In this document: piece after piece, positions 49,001 to 60,473 of the stretch
Numbering within the stretch: position 1 is the first letter of the stretch
How the letters are laid out: the number at the start of each line of letters is the position of its first letter
Source: Echinometra lucunter
Taxonomy: Eukaryota; Echinodermata; Echinoidea; Camarodonta; Echinometridae
Direction: 5' to 3'
DNA: 64,000 bases
NCBI GenBank assembly: GCA_029962745.1
Contig: CM057157.1
Location: 26,601,953 to 26,665,952 of the forward strand
Program-made: the position numbers and the translations under genes
Notes under the pieces: generated by a model
Databases searched by the model: none
Told to the model about the DNA's origin: nothing
The model's input: the letters and a program-made list of their open reading frames with translations, nothing else

Positions 49001-49406
49001 TTTGATAGGATTAGCATAAATTAATCCCTACCCCTTGCAAGTCATGTTATTGTGTGATAATGCATTAATTGGCAGAGAGAACAGAGTTACACATTGAGCA
49101 GCAGCATTCAAAGGAAGAGACCATTCAAAAAGTTGACATGAACATTATTTGAAAACTGTTTTGGTAAACTAGAACATTTACTTTGCAACATTGTGTATCG
49201 AAGCTCTCATAAGAGGATAATTGCCTGTCCAAAAAGAAAAATATCAAAAAATTTAAATAAATGCAGAAAAGCGAATATGAAATACAGATTTACTCACAAC
49301 AAACCTGTACCCTAATTCGAAAGACCTTATGAGAAATTTGTTCCACTTACTTGTCAGATCCTTTCATGGAAGCATTTGACTTGATATGAAAGGGCTTCTT
49401 GAACAT
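34053..49406 (-). CDS. EIF2D: Eukaryotic translation initiation factor 2D (ligatin)
   Basis: Thirteen coding exons join in phase to 619 residues: 49351-49406, 48386-48576, 46591-46674, 46010-46208, 44866-45188, 44136-44253, 43081-43230, 42562-42729, 41717-41806, 41330-41422, 37558-37693, 35720-35894 and 34053-34129. Human eIF2D has 584 residues; the excess is mainly the acidic Gly/Glu/Asp-rich linker in exon 5 (about residues 200-280). The N-terminal domain begins MFKKPFHIKSNASMKGSD and leads into a PUA domain (about 110-177, LPGVVVPQTGLP, GNLAPVAMGT). A winged-helix region follows (about 285-372, LDLKKSSYKKLSKFL), then an SWIB/MDM2-like domain (about 420-490, VRNAVTAYI, VMLDPILHDA). A C-terminal SUI1 domain ends the protein (about 510-610, VIQNLEQFSLDP, LQVTVQGNQ), with the tail GKGKGKR. 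Known eIF2D delivers tRNA to the ribosomal P site without GTP and helps recycle 40S subunits. All domains look intact. Confidence 0.95.
34356..35291. mobile_element. Family A MITE split by another TTAA element
   Basis: The outer element has a left end with AACCCACAGGCCATAGCAGT and a right end ctctgtactgctatgtgTTAA, matching the family A elements at 2995 and 38398. It is interrupted at 34699-35265 by an unrelated palindromic element. The pair lies in the last EIF2D intron. Confidence 0.7.
34699..35265. mobile_element. Long foldback TTAA MITE (arms about 250 bp)
   Basis: TTAA occurs at 34699-34702 and 35262-35265. Almost the entire left half (AGGGTAAGTCCACCCT onward) is repeated in inverse orientation in the right half. 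This yields near-mirror open frames at 34776-35072 (+) and 34970-35188 (-), which are not genes. A transcript crossing it would form a very long hairpin. Confidence 0.85.
36051..36511. mobile_element. MITE with GCCCCGTTTCATAAAACTTA end
   Basis: The left end GCCCCGTTTCATAAAACTTA is matched from the right by GCCCCGTTTTATAAAATTTG in inverse orientation. It belongs to the same general class as 61654-61807 and lies in the EIF2D intron between exons 11 and 12. Confidence 0.65.
36852..37431. mobile_element. Foldback TTAA MITE, family B, copy 1
   Basis: It is bounded by TTAA, with AGGAGAATGCAACCCAAGCA at the left and its imperfect reverse complement at the right. The arms carry CTGTGATGTCATTGTGGAC and the inverse GTCCACGATGACATCACAG-like text. 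A second copy lies at 47376-47964. Confidence 0.85.
37730..38933. mobile_element. 1.2-kb inverted-repeat element with GGGGTGGTATTCTGA ends
   Basis: The left end GGGGTGGTATTCTGA and right end TCAGAATACCACCCC are exact inverse copies. Each is followed by diverged tracts rich in TGTTTTAACTCTGTT and its complement. A family A TTAA MITE is nested inside (38398-38815). No transposase is visible. It lies in the 3.6-kb EIF2D intron between exons 10 and 11. Confidence 0.75.
38398..38815. mobile_element. Family A TTAA MITE nested in the 1.2-kb element
   Basis: TTAA is present at 38398-38401 and 38812-38815, with CCCATAGACGTACAGTG at the left and the related CTCTGTACTTCTGTGGG at the right. It matches the elements at 2995-3411 and 34356-35291 over most of its length. 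Confidence 0.75.
39728..40381. mobile_element. Tigger/pogo-like non-autonomous mariner element
   Basis: The ends are CAGGGAAATCTCGACATAAC and, on the other strand, CAGGGCAAACTCGGTATAAC, flanked by TA on both sides. CAGGG termini, TA target and repeated CGGCTATAACGAG-like subterminal text fit the pogo/Tigger branch of Tc1/mariner. The interior shows no transposase. It lies in the EIF2D intron between exons 10 and 11. Confidence 0.75.
41855..42190. repeat. Polypurine (GA-rich) simple repeat in an EIF2D intron
   Basis: AGAGAAAGAGAGA-type repeats with interspersed ACAGAAACAGAAAC fill most of this stretch, interrupted near 42062-42110. A segment ending in a poly-G run and GAGTTATGAATACAATAAC is repeated (about 42050-42110 and 42175-42235). 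The same class recurs at 45830-45960 and 48580-48690, next to EIF2D exons 4 and 2. Confidence 0.8.
47376..47964. mobile_element. Foldback TTAA MITE, family B, copy 2
   Basis: TTAA lies at both ends, with AGGAGAATGCAACCCAGACA on the left and its inverse on the right. It is similar to 36852-37431 over its whole length and lies in the EIF2D intron between exons 2 and 3. Confidence 0.85.
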
Positions 49407-49485
49407 GGTGCCTTTGATGGTTCAAATGATCTATGATGAACGATCAGTTGAAGTAATAAGTATTCTACAGTCTATAACCTCTGAC
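49407..49485 (-). other. EIF2D 5' UTR portion of the first coding exon
   Basis: Upstream of the start codon on the minus strand, a TTTATTACAG acceptor ends at 49486, so this exon appears to begin at 49485. At least one non-coding exon should lie further upstream. The start context is ACCATGT-like (A at -3), favourable for initiation. Confidence 0.55.
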
Positions 49486-50780
49486 CTGTAATAAAGAAGG
49501 AAACTAGTCAATGCTTCAGAACCCTGTGGATGGATTTGTCTTATTATTTTTAATTAATGCACCTAATTAATGTAGCAAAGATAGAGAGGAAACGCTGATC
49601 AAAATTTAAATTTAAAAAGTTGAAAACAATGTCAGCAACAACAACAATTGCAAGAATAATAATAAAATAAATAGTGCATATTACAAATCTCTAATGTGGA
49701 CAAAAAGAATATACTTAGATCCATCGTATCGTATTTTCCTTCATCACAGATAATGGGCTATCGGTATACAAAATGATTTTGTCTCCATAATCATATGTAG
49801 TCCTCGTTTCCGGATGTTACACCTTCAATGAAAAACATTTGCTGTTCTTAATACTTATTAAACTTCCTTCTGGCACAGGAATCGGTCAGAGCAGTGTGGT
49901 ATTATAGATTGCAATTTGCTATTTTCGGCCTCGCGGGGCTTCGGTGAAGTGGGTTGTCACCGACTGGAGACTATCAACAAATCGTTAAATCAACAGAATA
50001 GCTTTTAATATCCAGCATTAGCATGTATGATTTTTCACATATTTTCTGGAAATTTGTTGGAAAATTTTTCTTTAAACATTTATTAATACAAAGTTAGATT
50101 GCAGACCTACAGAATACTCAAACAAAATCCAATGATATAGAGTACAGGCTCTGGTGTGTGGCCGCTTAAAGGGAATTTGCTGATTATATTTATCAATCAA
50201 AGACTCACACATAGTTCAATACCATCAACGCAGAGTCCAAATACTTGCTAATTAAATAGAAGGCAAACTTAAAATTATTGACCACTTATGCGGTCAGTAG
50301 TGTCAATTTTTCAAAACGGTGTTAGGGGTCGTGTGAGGCCGCCCCTACCCGTGGGCAGCCGCCTATCACTTGGCGAGCATTTAGCGCCATATTGGTGACT
50401 AAGTAAACAAAATCAATATTAAATTTCATACTTTACACACTGATACTTTATGAAAAGTAATAATATTCTGTAGAAACCCATAAAATCTCCAAACTGTCCG
50501 AGAAAGGAAATTCTTTTTGCCCAATTGATCGTGGGCCCGGCAGCCACTGAGCAGCGCCAGATCGACATTGCTCTAGAGGGTATCCTTTTCAATTCTTGAA
50601 CGCCAAAGAAGGTAGCAGCAACTCCCATCTTTTAAAGTCTTTTACAATCTCCTACAAAAACCTGCATTTTGTACGCATTTTACATAGGGTGGCTGCTCAC
50701 CAGACCAGTCTAGAAAAATGGCTCTGGCATGTCTGGTGAGCAGCCACCCCCATGCAACTTTTTCTCTGGTGGTGTAAATA
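49486..50780. promoter_or_regulatory. Upstream region of EIF2D, probable non-coding exon and promoter
   Basis: The area around 50280-50400 is GC-richer. In minus orientation it contains CAATATGGCGCT, a YY1-like element often found near transcription starts, and CACGG|GTAGGG, a possible donor. The exact first exon cannot be set. A minus-strand open frame at 50419-50628 has no recognisable features. Confidence 0.35.
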
Positions 50781-51775
50781 AGAATTTATTTCAATTCAAT
50801 TCAATTCAATTCATTTTATTCAATCATTTAAAAAATCAATATACAAAGCAAAATATATACAAAATCATACTTGAATGTACAGTATAGATTAAATGATTAG
50901 GGTGCCCCTAAAAGCAAAAGCTTGATGAGTGGGACACCCAATAAATATATATATATATAAACGTACATAAAAGTGAAAAGGTAACAATAGTAAACACAAA
51001 CAATACATAGGAAAATAAGACGGTAAACCTACAGGGGAGGGGGGGGGGGGCAGGGAAAGGGTGTGGAAATAAAATTTTGTGATTAGTTGGCATACATAAT
51101 TACAAGTGAACTTTTAAGTTTTGTTTTAAATGCAGTAACATTTGTGCTAGAAATTACATTGCAAGGGAGGGAATTCCATATTCGAGGACCAGTGGATTTA
51201 AATGAATAAAGGGTTGACTGATTGAATGCTACAGGATAATGGAATTTAGAGTGGGAACGGGTATTGTATTGATGGTAGTCTTTATTATATTTAAATAGAT
51301 TAATTATATTAAGGGGTGCTAAGTTGTGATTTACGTAGTACATTAGAATTGCAATTTGAATTTTATGAATATCAAAAACTGTCAAGGTGTTTAATCTAAA
51401 AAATAACGGGCGTGACGGAGCTAGGTAGTGGGAGATAGAAAAAATACGTAAAGCCTTCTTTTGGAGTATGTATATGGGGTTTAGTTTCGTAGTGCCACAA
51501 CTTGCCCAAGTGATATTACCATAATAGATATAAGGAAGCAATAAAGAATTGTAGAGCATAAGCAAATGTTTTACTGTAAGATTATTACGTAATTTAGCTA
51601 ATATACCTATATTTTTAGACATCTTATTACTAACAAAAAAGCGGTGTTCATTGTAGGACAATTTGTCATCAAGTACAAATCCTAAGAATTTTACGGAATT
51701 TACTAATTTTAAAGTTACATTTCTAATTTTAACATTGAAGCAGCAAAATATGGACCATTAACTTCATTCTCTTAA
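50780..51775 (-). mobile_element. 5'-truncated LINE, reverse transcriptase C-terminus
   Basis: On the minus strand the frame reads KFLGFVLDDKLSYNEH, then LLPYIYYGNITWASC, LQKKALRIFS and GPRIWNSLPC. These are the conserved end of a non-LTR retrotransposon reverse transcriptase. About 190 codons (51083-51661) are open without a stop. The 3' side ends in ATTCA/TTGAA short repeats near 50790-50815, typical of CR1/L2-like tails. The 5' part, including the catalytic core, is missing. Absence of stops suggests fairly recent insertion. Confidence 0.85.
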
Positions 51776-54429
51776 ATAAAAATCAAATCAGTTATCAAAT
51801 TGAACGAATAATGCTCATGACAGTATTGGCTTAGATCTAAGTATGTCAAAGTCTTTTAACTTAAAAGTTAAGAAACTGCCATTTTTCCATCCTTGACTAA
51901 TGGTGTCGATTTCTAATGATGTTGAGCGAGACTCATTTATGCTAGTTACTGCTTTCGCTGAGTATGTTTTTTTTTTTTGGTGCACTAGAACCTACCTGAG
52001 ATTATCTAAGTTAATTTTTGATGGGATATTTTTTCAATTTTTGGTTTTTATTCACCACCGGCTGCTCACAGGGGACGGCCGCCTACAGTACAGGAGTAGA
52101 ATCTAAGTTACTCTAGAATAATCATGATAATTCATCATTAATTACACTTACAGTACACCCAAGTACAATAATCATCTCACTAAATTTGGTACCAGAAAGA
52201 AACGAGATGCAGTCATTGCACTTTTTGGTCCATCTCGGCTACAACTTACAAGCGAGTAGATACACTACAGTCAACCTAAAATCTATCTCGCTATCGAGCT
52301 ACCTGACTTTTTACTGGGCGGCTATGACAGGCGTGTACACACTAACAACAGCTGCCGCTGCTGCGGGCCAATGTCGAGGGCTCAACCTCGGTGCGGTCAG
52401 GCCGGGGCCGGAGGTCGGGCCCACTGCACTAGACACTGGACTCTGGAGTGGTAACGACGAGATGGAGAAGCTGCAGCGACAGAACTAACAATACAGACAA
52501 ATACGTGTAAAGTCATGAACACGCTTGAACACACTTTCTCTTTTTTTCTCTCTTTATTTCATATTTTGTGAACAAATGCAATGATACAACAATACCATAT
52601 TCAAATAACAAAGCAAAAGCCTTACAGCAACACTCAACAGTTCGGTCTTCGCGAAATTGCACGTGTGCATGACCAACGGAAGTAAATAGCCATTTAAACT
52701 TTGACCTGTATAATGAATGGCATTCGTGCAATGTATAATGGCAGACGATACTGTCGGAAGTAAAATTGATAGACATCGCCATTTTGAATATTCGTGCACT
52801 TTTATTGAAAAGTAGTTAGTAAACTCATGTGAAATAAAGTAATATGAGAAGAAAACACTTGACGTATGGAACACAGTAGAATTCATATATTAATTCAATT
52901 TCGTGTAAGATTAAAATTAAGGCATTAATTTGTAGTTTTTATCATTTATGAAGAACGCGCATTACTATTTGGTCCCCAATGTCATTTATGTTACAAGATA
53001 GTGATGCGGTTTTGTTGTTTTGGCGCGTCTAGCCATGACAAAAATTTCGGAAAACCGGTAGATTTATGACAAATTCACTGGCATTTTTCATTCTTTCAAA
53101 CAACCCCATGGTTCCTTAAGATTTATGTAAGTATATTATGAAATATAGTTTGCATATGTAGTTGTGAGAGGTGTGTTATTTTGGGGTGTTTCGCTTCGGT
53201 GCCGCTCACAAAATTATTGTTCATATTGGCCGCGGTGCACGTAAATGCATTGCTTACGGGATATCAATGGGTGCGTAGCCCGACGTATACCGCAGACATG
53301 GCGAGGAAAGGCCGGTAGCTGCTGGTCTCGTTCAGGTTATTCCGCGAGTCTGCTCGTAAGACTTGCCGTTATTTGATTTAAGAGAAAGGCAACAACTGTT
53401 TCTTAACATAACCAAGATTGTTGGAATAGTATTAACTTAGTAATCAAAGTTTAGCCTATAAATAACATCATTGATGCTCAGCCTCTGCATCAATTTCATA
53501 TGAAATTCTGTTGTGTGATTTTGTAATGCACTATTGTCAGGTGAATGAATGTGATGTGTGTTGCTGCATCTGCACTGACTGGTCATGCTGTAACGTCATT
53601 ACGCAATGAGTCACCATCCGACAGCATTAAAATATAAAAACAAACTTTATTCTTGCCATAGATCTAATCATGATTTGATAGATATGAAAACATGAATAAA
53701 ATCGCTAATATATCATGAAAGCATAAATTTGAAAAATGCACCGTTTCAAAGAAAATAACGTCACTGCTTATGTACTTCCGGGTTGGCGAGTCCGTATGTC
53801 GCTGCCGTTGAATCACCACTAGACACACACTCGATATGTCTCGACAGTTCTGTGCATGCGCGCATACACGATATGCGTGATAGACACAACCATGACAACA
53901 CGTGCGCCAGATCTTCGCTGACTAGCTTCTGCGTGTAGAACTTTCTCCGTTGAGAAGCCAACCCCCTTCTGTTTTTTAAAATCACAAAAATTATCACACC
54001 ACACCCTCTTTTAAAATGGTGTGAACTTGATCAGCATATGTTATACTTCATTTTGACTGCAAAGTTTAGCAACATGTATCATCGGATCGGGAGACGACTG
54101 CTTAGTAGGGACGTGTTCGTCGCCCGAACTCCATGCACGCGCTGAAGATAATTTTCAGAGGATGACTGAAGACAAGAGGTGACGTTTTATAACTGGTGAA
54201 TTGCGCGTCGAAGTCGGTTGTGACTCATTGCGCGCGGATGTTAGTGTTGCTTGTGTGCTGTGCATGGTCATGTTTTTGGGGTGTTTCCATAACATGACCC
54301 CACTTTTTCTGACACCCCTGACACCCTTTTTCTGACACCCCATTTTCCCATTTAGTTTGTACATGAAGCGTTCTCATTCTGTGATTGGCCTTTTTGCTAG
54401 GGTCTAGTGAATATTCATTGAGTCCTGTC
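51776..54429. other. Intergenic region between EIF2D and NIPBL with CpG-rich patches
   Basis: GC- and CpG-richer DNA at about 52310-52470 and 53170-53370 could be promoter or non-coding exon DNA. It includes GACATGGCGAGG near 53297 and, in minus orientation, CAAAATGGCGAT near 52785. The 100-codon frame at 52186-52488 has an AAAAA run and no domain. I see no conserved coding exon. Confidence 0.35.
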
Positions 54430-54520
54430 TAATTAATTTTTCATCAGGAGAGGTGTATTTAAATTCTATATCTGTGATTAACTTTTATGCTATTGAATAT
54501 TCATTAACCAATAGATGTAC
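54430..54520 (+). repeat. ~90-bp dispersed repeat, left member of an inverted pair
   Basis: This stretch (AATTAATTTTTCATCAGGAG through TGAATATTCATTAACCAATA) matches the reverse complement of 58857-58950 over about 90 bp. A shorter related piece lies directly upstream at 54372-54425 (CTGTGATTGGCC, GAATATTCATTGAG). Confidence 0.75.
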
Positions 54521-55053
54521 TGACTGGGAATCCAACATGGCTACCAGTTTGGCTCTGCAATAATACGCGAAGGGAGCTTTTTTTTCCGTAGTTTTCATCC
54601 ATTACTTGCGTTATCTCATCAATTCTTCTTTAATTACAGCTATTCAAACCTTTGTTCGGATAAATCTTACTTTTTGTGGATATACATGTATTAGTGTTTG
54701 ATTTTTTGTTTAGTGAAGTTCTGGTGAGTTTTGGGCCTTGGCTGAGCATTGTGTTTTTTCATGCGACGATGATATGTGCAGCATAACGGGTATTGTGTGA
54801 AGTTTGACAACGTCAGTGTGTGATAACTGATAAGGGTGTCTTTTCCCTGTTGTTTCTGTTATCAATTTTTTCATTTACACCCTTCTGTCTACTTCACTGT
54901 AAATAACTTTTGTGTGATGCAGCTTTATTTCTTTACGGAAATTTGTGTTTGTTTGTTGTGTATGTTCCATATTTAGCTTGAATTTCTCCTAAACCCGATC
55001 TGTTTCATTTGCGCTGCGCGCGCGCCATTCTCAAGTGTCTCTGTAGTCTGTAC

Positions 55054-57202
55054 CAGGGTTGGCAATTTTTTTGATTTTTAAAAAAAAATCAAAAAAATCG
55101 GATTTATTTGATTTAAATCAGATTTTTTTAATTTAAATCGGATTTTTTTTATTTTTTTTATTTTTTCAAAGTTCATTCGAAAAAAAGTTTAATTACCAAA
55201 AGACCTCACCCTGCAATGACATCAATTTTAATATTATCATACATTTCACTCCTAATATTTTTCTTAACCATAATGATTTGTAATTAAATCTAGTCAAAAA
55301 AGGCAAATTAAAATCAATTTGAGGAATCATGTATATGAACCTAATTCTACCACATACATGTAGGGCTATGAAGGAAACTTCCATAGGGAATTTCCCAGTG
55401 AGTAGAGAATATTCCCCTCTGTGAATTTCTACTCAGTATTGAAAAAAAAAATCCCAGAGGAAAATCTCCAGACACTCCTCAGTGAAAATTGTATCTAAAT
55501 GTGCACTCAACAGCTTTGTGACAGTTTTACAAATTTGTATTAAAGCTCATCAATTGCTACAGATAGAGATGCAAAACTGTCAGTGTTGGAGACCAATATA
55601 AGAGACAGCTTAGTCAAAGAAAGGGTGACTACACTACATTATGTTACTGTGATTTTTACATTAATCTACAATTCTTAATTATTCATGTGTTCTTTATAAA
55701 TCTGTTTGATACATGAAGTAGGAAAAAAAAAACCTTTGACCCTATACAACAGTAAGTTTGACTTAAAGGCATTGGCTAACATTGTTATGATTTTAAAAAA
55801 ATCTCATTTTGTTACTTAAAAATGGGATAAACATTAGGGTTATAGTGTAAAAATACCAGTGTGAAAGTTTCAGAGCATAATATCCACGGGAAGTATTTTT
55901 AAATATTAGAAATGTGAACCAATGTTTGAAAAATATACGAGGGTCGGTTGCATAGACCCAACGTAAAAGGAGTGCGCATGCGCACATGACTCAACGGACC
56001 GCACTGTGTGTATTGACGTATCACGCGGCGGAAGGCAAGTAACGGTATTTTTTAATTCGTCCAAACGGTCCTCTTAGTTCAGTGTCTCTCGAGACGAAAG
56101 CTAATGAAATCGCGGTTTGCGTCTAATTTACAGCTTTTCCTTCCAAATTATGGTTGGTTTAAGGGGTTCTGAGTATAAATACAAGTACTCATACACATGT
56201 TTCATCTTAGTTTGAGAATTTTTTAAATCAGCTGCTCACAAAGTTAGCCAATGCCTTTAACGGATGAAACCAGCTAAACTGCTTATATTACAACATATGT
56301 ATTACACAAAGATGTATTGTATTTTAAATCAGACACAACTTACAACTGTAATTGATTGTAACTTACATGTAAGTACCTACATCTTAAGATTTAAATGCAG
56401 TTTTAAAAGTTTATTTTGAGTTTTGCAAATTGTTTTTATAGATCCTCTTTCCATTGCTACATGCAAATACAAAACTTCCATAGCACTGAACATAAAATGA
56501 GCTAGTGACTTAAAAGGTATATGAGAAAACTTTTTTCAACAGTCAAATTGTGACTGTACTACATTATGTTAATTGTAGGATAAATGTAACAAGAAGAAAT
56601 AAGCATGTGGAATCTGTTGATTAGATGATTTTTTTTTAATTTCACATGATAGAAGTACATGTATAACTGTGAAGGATCAAAACTGGAAAACTGCCAACAA
56701 ACCTTTTGTCATTGACTTTTACATATTATATTTTTTACACTATTGCTCTCTGAAAAGTCTTGGATTGTGTGATAAATGATAAGAAATAAATAAGAAACTT
56801 ATTTCACTATTAATAGCTGACAAAGAATGTAAAATTTCAGAAGAAAAACTTGACATTTACAAAAAATGGAGTAACTGTTGACGACAAAAATCTCAAATTT
56901 TTAAGGAATCAGCTGATTTATTGACTTGATTTTAATTTGTTTTTTATGTAGATAGGAAGGATTTGTTGATTTTTTGTTGATATAAAGTTAATTCAAAGTT
57001 TTTCAATTGATATAAAGTTAATTCAAGGTTTTTCAGTTGATTTGAAGAATTAAAACTGCCTTGAACAAAAAATTTGTCAATGATTTGTACATGTTTCAAT
57101 GGAAGTGATTTAAATCAATGATTTTTTTAAAAAAATCATGGTGATTTAAATCGCGATTTAAATCATGATTTAAATCAACGTGATTTAAATCCGCCAACCC
57201 TG
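55054..57202. mobile_element. Non-autonomous hAT element, 2.15 kb, with 8-bp target duplication
   Basis: The element starts CAGGGTTGGC and ends GCCAACCCTG. It is flanked by GTCTGTAC on both sides (55046-55053 and 57203-57210), an 8-bp duplication as expected for hAT. Many GATTTAAATC motifs sit just inside both ends and may be subterminal transposase-binding repeats. The AT-rich interior has no transposase frame. A separate TTAA element is nested at 55763-56260. Confidence 0.9.
55763..56260. mobile_element. TTAA element nested in the hAT element
   Basis: The exact inverted ends TTAAAGGCATTGGCTAAC and GTTAGCCAATGCCTTTAA bound about 500 bp. The centre, around 55940-56110, is GC-richer than the host element (GTGCGCATGCGCAC, ATCACGCGGCGGAAGG), so its composition differs from both flanks. 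Confidence 0.85.
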
Positions 57203-57210
57203 GTCTGTAC

Positions 57211-57609
57211 TCTATGTGCGCTAAGCTGGTGGCCATTCCAATACCGAGCTAGACTACATGTAGCTTTGCCCTTTATGAAAATATAAATGACCTCCCCTAA
57301 TCATGATGAAGAAAAGATGACCACAGAGCACATTACTTCTCTTCCAAAATCTCCCCCCCCCCCCACCCACCCACCCTGAATTTCTCTTCCTCTTGTGTTT
57401 CGCAATAAAAAAAATAAAAATAAAAAAGAATGGGGAGAACACTTGTCATAAGGTCTGATTCATAATTCAGGCCTTTTTTCCCATGTGACATGACTCTCAA
57501 GTCCTCTCCTATCTCAATTTATGTTCTGGCTGGCCAAGACCGAAGCCTTGAACTTATTGTCAGCCTATATTGTTTGTTACTGTTATTTTATGAAAACCAA
57601 TAAAAACAG

Positions 57610-57644
<35 letters not shown>

Positions 57645-58856
57645 CCGAATTTATTTATAAACAGCAGATTAAGTTTCTTGATAAACACAATTGAAAATCT
57701 TTCAACACTCTGCAGCTGTGTGTGTGTGTGTGGGGGGGGGGGGGGTGGGCCGCTAGTCTTTATTTCTAGTAATTTATCACTTGCTAAAGATTCTAATAAG
57801 TTTCATCATTACAATTTTGATGTATTTTCATGCACATGAATGTTGAATCTGATTCGGGCTAATGTGTCACTTACTCAAATTTCTTATGACAATATTTGCC
57901 TACATTATGTTTGCAAGGTTTAGAAGACAAAGCTATGCATTTATGCTTCATTTAGATAGTGAAACTTTCCCACGCTAATCCATTCATGCATCACACAATC
58001 TTGGCTGGAAAGTGATAAGGGTATGATGTTGTCCTAAAATTTGCATACGCAGTGGGTCGTTCTATTTCTTTCACAGGGTTTTTATGGGGAGAAACGTTCG
58101 AATGTCATTGGTTTTGCATTATTTATCAATCAAAACATGATTGCATATATACAACCATATTCATTTTTCATGGATAATATAATTTCAAACACATACAAAA
58201 ATCTATTTTATAGTTCTACATTTTTATGCTCATACTTTTGATTCTCTGATCCCTTTATGAGAAATAAACTCTGCCATCTGAACATTTTAGTGGATGATAT
58301 ATTCGATAACTCACAAATTATCGATAATATGGAGTTTGTTGCACTTTATTAACAGGTGTTGCAATGTTCGTTGTTTGGTGAGTTCCGATTCCCATCTTAT
58401 ATAACACATAGTACATGCTCATTGTCGTCAAATATACCGTAAAATGTGCATCCATAGATTAAGAATTTCTCTCGTGCACTATATGTCACCTCGGCCTACG
58501 GCCTCGGTAACATATAATGCACTTGAGAAATTCTAAAACTATTGATGCACATATTGCGGTATATTCAACTCCAGAGCATGCACTATATGTATAATATACT
58601 ATATGAAGAACAGAGCAGGGTGAGGGTGAAAAGATGTTTGAATTATTTCAATTTATTGACAAGAAACAGAAAATGAAGAGATACGTGATGGCATTTTTAT
58701 TACTAGAATTGTATTTTTTTATTACTAGAATTGTATTTTTTCTCCAATGAATAAAGTCATTTCCTTTAGTGCAGACCCTGCAACTGGAATGCGGTTGCCA
58801 AGGGCAAAAAATAAGATGATACAAGAGTCGGAAGGTTTCATTGGAAAATGGCTTGT
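57211..58856. other. Intergenic region: poly-A tail, homopolymers and a foldback
   Basis: AATAAAAACAG followed by about 33 A at 57601-57641 looks like the tail of a retroposed transcript whose body I cannot identify. Poly-C (near 57353) and poly-G (near 57731) runs follow. At about 58395-58612 a foldback shows TGCACTATATGT and GAATTTCTC on one arm and the inverses on the other, around a TCGGCCTACGGCCTCGG centre. No gene is recognised. Confidence 0.5.
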
Positions 58857-58950
58857 ACGTCTATCTATGGGTTAATGAATATTCAATAGCATAAAAGCCA
58901 ATCACAGTATATGGAATTTGAACACACCTCTCCTAATGAAAAATTAATTA
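58857..58950 (-). repeat. ~90-bp dispersed repeat, right member of an inverted pair
   Basis: The reverse complement of this stretch matches 54430-54520. Both share TTTTATGCTATTGAATATTC. The pair encloses 4.3 kb that includes the hAT element. Confidence 0.75.
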
Positions 58951-60472
58951 CATGCGGTTAGCCCTGCAAACTACCTTCGAAGTTCGCCAGTAGACCAATT
59001 CTAGTACTAGATCTAACTGTGATATTAGAACCTAACCTTTAATTTTCAAACTCAAAATATTGACTTTTGATTGATACAAGACCCAACTTTCACCTTTGCC
59101 CAAGACTAACGGGGTCCTAGGCCCGTATAATCCTTGGTCATAGTTTCTGCTGTCTCCATCTGGGCGTGTTTTTGCTGAAGTTAATGTCACAGTAGAGAAA
59201 TACCACATGCAACAACCTACTGCATAAAACATCAAACTATTGTGACATATACACAATGCGCCCAGGCTCCCGCTATAGTAATCAGATAACCTTCTTGAAA
59301 AACTCTTGATGTGAAGTAGTTTGGTATGTGATATGCATGTACGTGTGCATGCTGTTTCATCCACAGGGAGTTAGCTGCAGGGTTTTCCGCAGTTGAAAAT
59401 TTAAACATGTAAAGATGTGCATTAAGTGCATTAAGTCCTTGCAGCCAGGGTGCAGGGCCAGTGGGCCCAGGAAGCTCTGAGGTTTCTAGATGCTCTCTTG
59501 GTGCAATCTAGCCCTATTTTTGAACATTTCATATTGGATTGAAAATCAAGATTTGTTAAAATAATTTTCTGAATTTTTATAAAATCTTACTCCCTTTAGC
59601 CTGTCATGTGATTCAATCAATTTCATTCTTTCCTGCAACTTGCATGTAAGTGAACATATGGATGCACTGTTCTTTTATTGCAATTAAACAACATGAGAAA
59701 GAATGGTCACATACACACAATGTGTGTATGTGACCATCTTTCATCAGTGCTTGGAGAATGGACCATACCCACTGAACTGGAAAGACATATTTCTAGGCAG
59801 CAACAGAAAATGGCGAGCGAAACTACAAGTTCAAGTTCAGTGACCGTGCATAAATAAAATAAAATTTAAAAATAACTTTTGTAAGGGCTGTATGAATATG
59901 CAGGTCTAATGCACACACTAATATATGGGGGATCAGCAAAATGATGCACAATCATGTGCAAGCTCTGTATATATGCAAATAAAATTTTGTTTCATCACCT
60001 ATACGTCTCCCTTTTCATTTTGCTTTGTTTGATAGGTTTTCATATGTGTTAATTTGGGGAATTTTTGTGCCAGTCTCTGCTAAAGATATGTTTCAGTGAT
60101 TTAAATTGTGACCCGTTGCTTATGACTTTAAACATGTCAAGCCAAACGCAAAACCTGTCGGAAGTTACATGTCAAGTTGACAGCTAATCTTGTGATCGTT
60201 GATGGCTTGTTCATTGCATGCCATGTTTCTTGTATGTACGGACCATACTCATGATTTAAAAAAAAAAAAAGAAAAAGAAAAAAAATCTTCTCTGGCCCAC
60301 TTTCTTGGGAAGAAAGAATTAACCAAATCCAGCTGCAGTGCCATATGTGTTGACTCTGTGTTCACCTATTTCATTTATTTGCATAAAAATATTCACCTCA
60401 AACATAACCGATTTACTGTATTTTTGATCTTGCCAACATATTTCTCACACAGTTGTAAACCCCTATCTTCAG
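58951..60472. other. Region upstream of the first NIPBL coding exon
   Basis: No coding exon is recognised. The sequence is AT-rich with a short A-rich tract at about 60257-60285. A pyrimidine-rich stretch ending CCCTATCTTCAG forms the acceptor at 60472, so the NIPBL 5' UTR is split and its first exon lies further upstream. Confidence 0.4.
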
Positions 60473-60473
60473 A

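Noticed and set aside
50419..50628. 69-codon minus-strand frame upstream of EIF2D
   Set aside because: It does not connect in frame to EIF2D exon 1, which has its own conserved start, and has no recognised features.
52186..52488. 100-codon plus-strand frame in CpG-rich DNA
   Set aside because: It has an alanine run and no domain, and may be promoter or leader DNA; coding status cannot be supported.
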